NCBI GenBank assembly: GCA_003117195.1 | Contig: BDSI01000035.1 | Location: 432,001-496,000 of the forward strand | Direction of reading: 5' to 3' | Source of the DNA: Eudorina sp. 2006-703-Eu-15 | Taxonomy: Eukaryota; Chlorophyta; Chlorophyceae; Chlamydomonadales; Volvocaceae | Length of the DNA stretch: 64,000 nucleotides | Part shown: piece by piece, positions 59,967-64,000 of the stretch | How positions within the stretch are numbered: position 1 is the stretch's first letter | Layout of the letters: each line of letters begins with the position of its first letter | The notes under the pieces: generated by a model | What the model was told of the DNA's origin: nothing | Databases searched by the model: none | Seen by the model: the letters and a program-made list of their open reading frames with translations, nothing else | Position numbers and translations under genes: made by a program

Positions 59967-62900
59967 CTACGCCCCAAGCACATCGTTCGCAGCCGCCGTC
60001 CACACAACGTCGACGGTGCACATGCAGCCATTACTGAGCTCCCACGAAGCCACCTTCACCACGAACCCCTCGCCCGTGACGCTGACGACGGCGATGTTGA
60101 CGCGCAGAGAGTAGTCGGAGTTCTTCACGCCATCAATGGAGTTCAACGATGCGGTTACGGCAGGTACGACAGCGTACTGCGATGGGAAGGGGACGTAGCG
60201 CTGCATGCTCCTCGTCGACTGGCCGTTGCAGCCCCAGTTGGTTGAAGGGCTGCAGTTGAAGTCCATGCGGAAGAAGCCCGTCTGGACGTGGGCGGCCCGC
60301 GCCCGAACCTGGAAGCAAGCAAGTAAGGCAGCGGACGAAGTAATAAGTAATAGTAAGGACCATCCATCCGTCCATTGCATACGTATGCGCAAGCAAGCAG
60401 GTCTTCGTTAAACACAGCGCGCGGATTCTGTACTACTACGTAGTTATGAGTTGCAATACACAATCAAGCAAATGATGGCAACTGGTGACGACGGCGTGCG
60501 TGCTCTAGGGTTTAATAAAGAACATACACACGCACCTGCGTCACCAGACTGCCGACTTGGGACGTCAACCCATTGGCCTGCATGCAACAGAAACCAACCG
60601 CGTACGTGCGTGCAGCGATAGGTAGGTAGGTCCTGATTAATATTATCAAGGGGACGGCAAACAACAAGGCGTGCAGCGTGATGATCCATGCATTCCGTCA
60701 TCCATCCTCACCGTCGCCTCCAGTGAGCCTACGCGGCTGTTGTAATCGATGACCTGCGTGGGCGGGGGGGGGGAGAAGGTGATAGGGGCACGGCAGGTAG
60801 GTAGGCGCGCCAGGGTGAGTTGCTTGGTGCGTGTATGTAGCTGGCGCGGGCGGGGCAATCAAGGGCGGTCGGTGCGCGCGCGCGAGGACACACACATACA
60901 TATGCATACACACATACACGGGGATGGGACGCTCGCTCGCAGCAGCAAGGGATGCAGGCAGCACGCAGGTAGGGCTAACTAGCTAACTGATAACTGTCAG
61001 GCACTCAAAGCACAGGTATGTATGGCGCACGCACCTTGGCCTGCAGCAGGGTCTCCAGTGTGGCGATGCGGTTGTAGGCCTCGGTGAGCTGGTTGGGGGC
61101 CGGGTCGTTGAACAGGAGCGCGTGGAAGGTGCCGGAGGCGGACCTATACGCATCCCAAACAAGCGAGCGAGGACAGCAGTACAGCCAGCCAGAGTTGCAC
61201 ACACAAACGAACATCCAGACGGTCATCAGCAGTCCGTTAAGTGAAATAGTATTAGTACGTAGATAGTAGTACCGGGGACTATCTACCGGTGACGGCAGGT
61301 TTTCAGACAGGCTTCACGCAGACACGCACTACTGGGAAGGTCTAGAAGGTCCGTAGAACCAGCAGAAGGCCACGCACACCGGCCCAGCAATATATATGCA
61401 GGTTCGGCGTGCATTGTAATGCCGAATGTTAATAATATTGCTTGTGATGTATCGATACGGCGGTCACACATTCAAGGATGTCACCAACAGCATACGCACG
61501 AGTGTGCAGGTCGGTGCATGTATGTGATTCATGGTTAGGGCGCCATGCATGCATGTCTATGTCGCTCACGTGTAGATATTGACGTCCGTGTAGCGGCTGT
61601 CCGTGGTGGCAGAGGTATTGGCCTTCAGCTGACAGAACACCGAGTACACGGTGTTCGCCGTCAGCTGCAAGGGGAAGCGGACAGTGCTGCTGGAAGAGCC
61701 CGGACTGGGAGTGGCTGCAGGGCGAGGCGTGGGTGTAGGCGTGGCCTCCGGAACCGCCGCCGCAGCCGCAGCTGCCGCCACAGCACCAGCAGCTGCGCCT
61801 TTGGGCACCAGCTGGAAACCCGTCACCTCAGCAGCCGTTGTTCCGCCGGTCGTCGGCGTGTACACAGCGCAGGAAGCCGCGTTGGGCGGGTACACGCTGA
61901 TCCCCGTTAGGGAGGCCTTGGCACCCGCCTGGTTGGGCACGAAGCGGATGTCCAGGGACACCGACTTGGAGGCGAATCCGGAGGTCTGGGTCACTCGGAC
62001 GCCGCTGGCGTACAGCTGCAGGCAGGATATGTAGGCCTGGTAGACCGACGGCTCGATGTACTGCGACAGGACTTGCACACTGGCGTCGTTTGCGGAGGTG
62101 ATGGACGAGGCGCCGCAGTTGGTGGCGCGGTAGGCAGCGGCCTTGGTCTTGGCCTCGGCAAACTGCGGGTATCGATAGAAAGCACACGCGCGCGCGATGT
62201 ATGCATGTCGGCAGGCAGTGTAGGTAGGAGGTGAGAGCAAAGGTAGGCTTTTCGAGTTAGATGCCGGCTGGGACAGTTCCGCGCGGGGTCAGATACTGTA
62301 GCCGGGCCGCTGGACGGTGTTCATGGAAACGCACGCACGTTGCTTTGGTTCACACCGCACGCACCTGGCTTGCGCTCTGGAAGTAGCGGGATGCGCTGCC
62401 ACCGGCGCTGCCGGACCAGCCGAAGCCCTTTGCAGCTGCGTTGAAGGAGGCGGCCGCCCCGGTCGCGGTCGATGTGGCCGTGTCCTGGAGGTACTGCCTG
62501 CGGGCACGGGTCCAGCCATGCAGCCATACATACATGTGCGCATCATGTGAGCAATCAAGCAACGAAGCGACGACGGATGATTGTATGTATGCCGTCCTTA
62601 GATGATATTACCAGAAATAAATGCATCGATAGGTTATAAGAATGTATGAAACGATGAGGTTGGTCATTACTGTAGTATTCAAATCCGCTGTGCCTGATGG
62701 AACTAATGAGGAATATCCTGGCCCGAAGGCAGAACGCGCAATTTAGACCAGAAAAAGCAGGAAGGCAGGCTCGATGTTGTTGTTTTGCGTACAGACTGTC
62801 CGTTGGTCGGTTGTTAGAGTGGTTGAGTGCTTATTGCTCGCTTGTTGGGCGCAGTTTGGCGCGGCGACTTGCATACATAGCGCATACATTCAAACATGTG

Positions 62901-63226
62901 CACAACACAGCAGTTATCAGGCACCAGCAGAAGCAGTTAGCAACTAGATTGCCTTGCTTCGCTAAACCCTGCTCAACTCACTCGTAATTATAACTCGAGT
63001 AATCAGAGCATGCCGACTGATGCGCCTGTAGGTATGACGATGTTGAGGAGGACATCCGGTAGATGTTGTAGACGCCCGCGCTTAACACGGCCTGGCAGGC
63101 AGCGCCCGCGGTGCCATCCTGAGCCAGGGCAGGGCTGCAAATAAAATACGCAGCCGTGACAACAAGTAGCAGAGCGTGCGGCAGCAGCAGCCTGGCTGCT
63201 TGATTTCTGGCGGCGGTAGTTGGCAT
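59967..63226 (-). CDS. Secreted H-type lectin, copy 1 (about 501 aa)
   Basis: Seven exons join in phase: 63226-62982, 62497-62365, 62162-61570, 61143-61035, two 42-nt mini-exons (60753-60712 VIDYNSRVGSLEAT; 60577-60536 ANGLTSQVGSLVTQ) and 60308-59967. Start MPTTAARNQ, then a signal peptide ending near SPALAQ. Exon 3 has the shortest linker (Ala/Thr/Pro, TPTPRPAATPSPG). This copy has only two mini-exons, so a four-heptad stalk against six and eight in copies 3 and 2. The H-lectin exon is 113 residues (FFRMDFNCSPSTNWGC ... VVWTAAANDVLGA). The in-frame stop after NIYT lies in intron 3, whose donor is AC|GTGAGC. Arranged head to tail with copy 2. Confidence 0.85.
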
Positions 63227-63456
63227 CCTAGCGGTTGATCACGAAATGAGGAAGGACGCAGCAGCTTATTCGCAGCACAGACTGAAATTTACTGGCTGGT
63301 GATTGTTCAGCTGGATACGTATTTTATGATAAAAAACTGCTCGTTCACTGGTGAATGCACGTTGCAAAAGTAAATACTAACCGTATGGCAAGCAACATGG
63401 AAGAATACAGATAATGTGGAAGGCTTTGATTGTAATGTGCTGACCAAAATTGCACC

Positions 63457-63464
63457 TATTTATA
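63457..63464 (-). promoter_or_regulatory. TATA-like box of lectin copy 1
   Basis: TATAAATA on the minus strand, 231 bp before the start codon, conserved with copy 2. Confidence 0.5.
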
Positions 63465-63484
63465 TTATAATCCATACCGTTTAG

Positions 63485-63990
63485 TAGAGTTCCTGGATCT
63501 CGTTAGGTAGGTCGTTCAGTCGGTCGCAGCAGTACGCGCCCATGCAGCCAGTGTCGGAAATGTACACCAGGGTGACCGAAGTAGAAACGAAAAGATTTGC
63601 TCTTCTAACCGGTGCATGGTGACGAGAGCCCATGAGACATCGATCCGGCGAGCTAGAGGCACTTCATTTCGGCATTTCATACATACGTACGTACATCGAA
63701 TCGTGTATCGCCTAGAAGTGGAAGTTCGTTGGAATAGCAGCCGTGCGAGGCAAGCAACCCCGACCTCTAACATATCCAGTTAGTACCACCAAAATAATAT
63801 TACGTATGTCCCAAGGACGACGTGCATAAGCATGCAGTTAGGCGAGCCGCTGCCGCGCGCCCGCGCGCCCGACGCGGCACGTTGACACACGCACGGGCAC
63901 GCATTCCTGAAGCTGCGAAAGTGTACCGCTGCGTGGCTGGTCCCTCGCTCGGTAACCAGTAAATTACTTACAACCGCACCGACCCACATT
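63485..63990 (-). pseudogene. Possible diverged lectin-like exon pair upstream of copy 1
   Basis: Paralogue of 55,480-56,060. The C-terminal piece (VTLVYISDTGCMGAYCCDRL...) is identical; the N-terminal piece is eroded. Continues to, or past, the right edge. Confidence 0.3.
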
Positions 63991-64000
63991 ATTATTGCAC

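Noticed and set aside
61566..61640. Stop codon after NIYT in the lectin genes as the true protein end
   Set aside because: The stop overlaps a GTGAGC donor that splices in phase to the next exon in all three copies.

Overview
The window is nuclear DNA of a eukaryote, most likely a chlamydomonadalean (volvocine) green alga. The coding parts are GC-rich. Genes are split by many short introns with GTGAGT/GTGCGT donors and (pyrimidine)AG acceptors. Secreted proteins carry proline-rich linkers, a flagellar-type STPGR-repeat protein is present, and intergenic DNA is full of microsatellites and short transposons. Species cannot be named from sequence alone.

Left third (1-19,025). A very large minus-strand gene for a SHIPPO/ODF3-like protein starts at about 11,242 and runs off the left edge. 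A minus-strand hypothetical exon follows (11,742-12,480). The plus-strand gene at 13,901-19,025 can be read through eight phase-consistent exons as FANCL, the Fanconi anemia ubiquitin ligase. Its introns hold three satellite blocks.

Middle (34-45 kb). This low-copy island carries a Cys-rich, possibly SET-related protein (+), a HicA-like/HicB-like pair (+) whose first gene is split by a 608-bp PIF/Harbinger-type element, an LRAT/NlpC-P60-like hydrolase (-), and a helical-repeat gene with a frameshift (-). A 5'-truncated non-LTR retrotransposon with its own nested CACTA-like insert closes the island.

On both sides of the island (20.8-33.6 kb and 45-64 kb) lies a duplicated minus-strand family of secreted H-type lectins: three full-length copies and one orphan 3' end. 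Each full copy has a signal peptide, a cysteine-containing beta domain split by a Pro/Ala-rich linker, a variable array of 42-nt mini-exons (each exactly two coiled-coil heptads), and a C-terminal H-lectin exon. All splice phases agree. The spacers are copies of one another and work as empty-site controls that reveal individual transposon insertions: hAT, a SINE, a LINE 3' end, and a separate 299-bp TRIM.

The most unusual items are the HicAB-like pair in a nuclear genome, the heptad mini-exon lectins, the double perfect palindrome inside the element that splits the HicA-like gene, and the complete TRIM.
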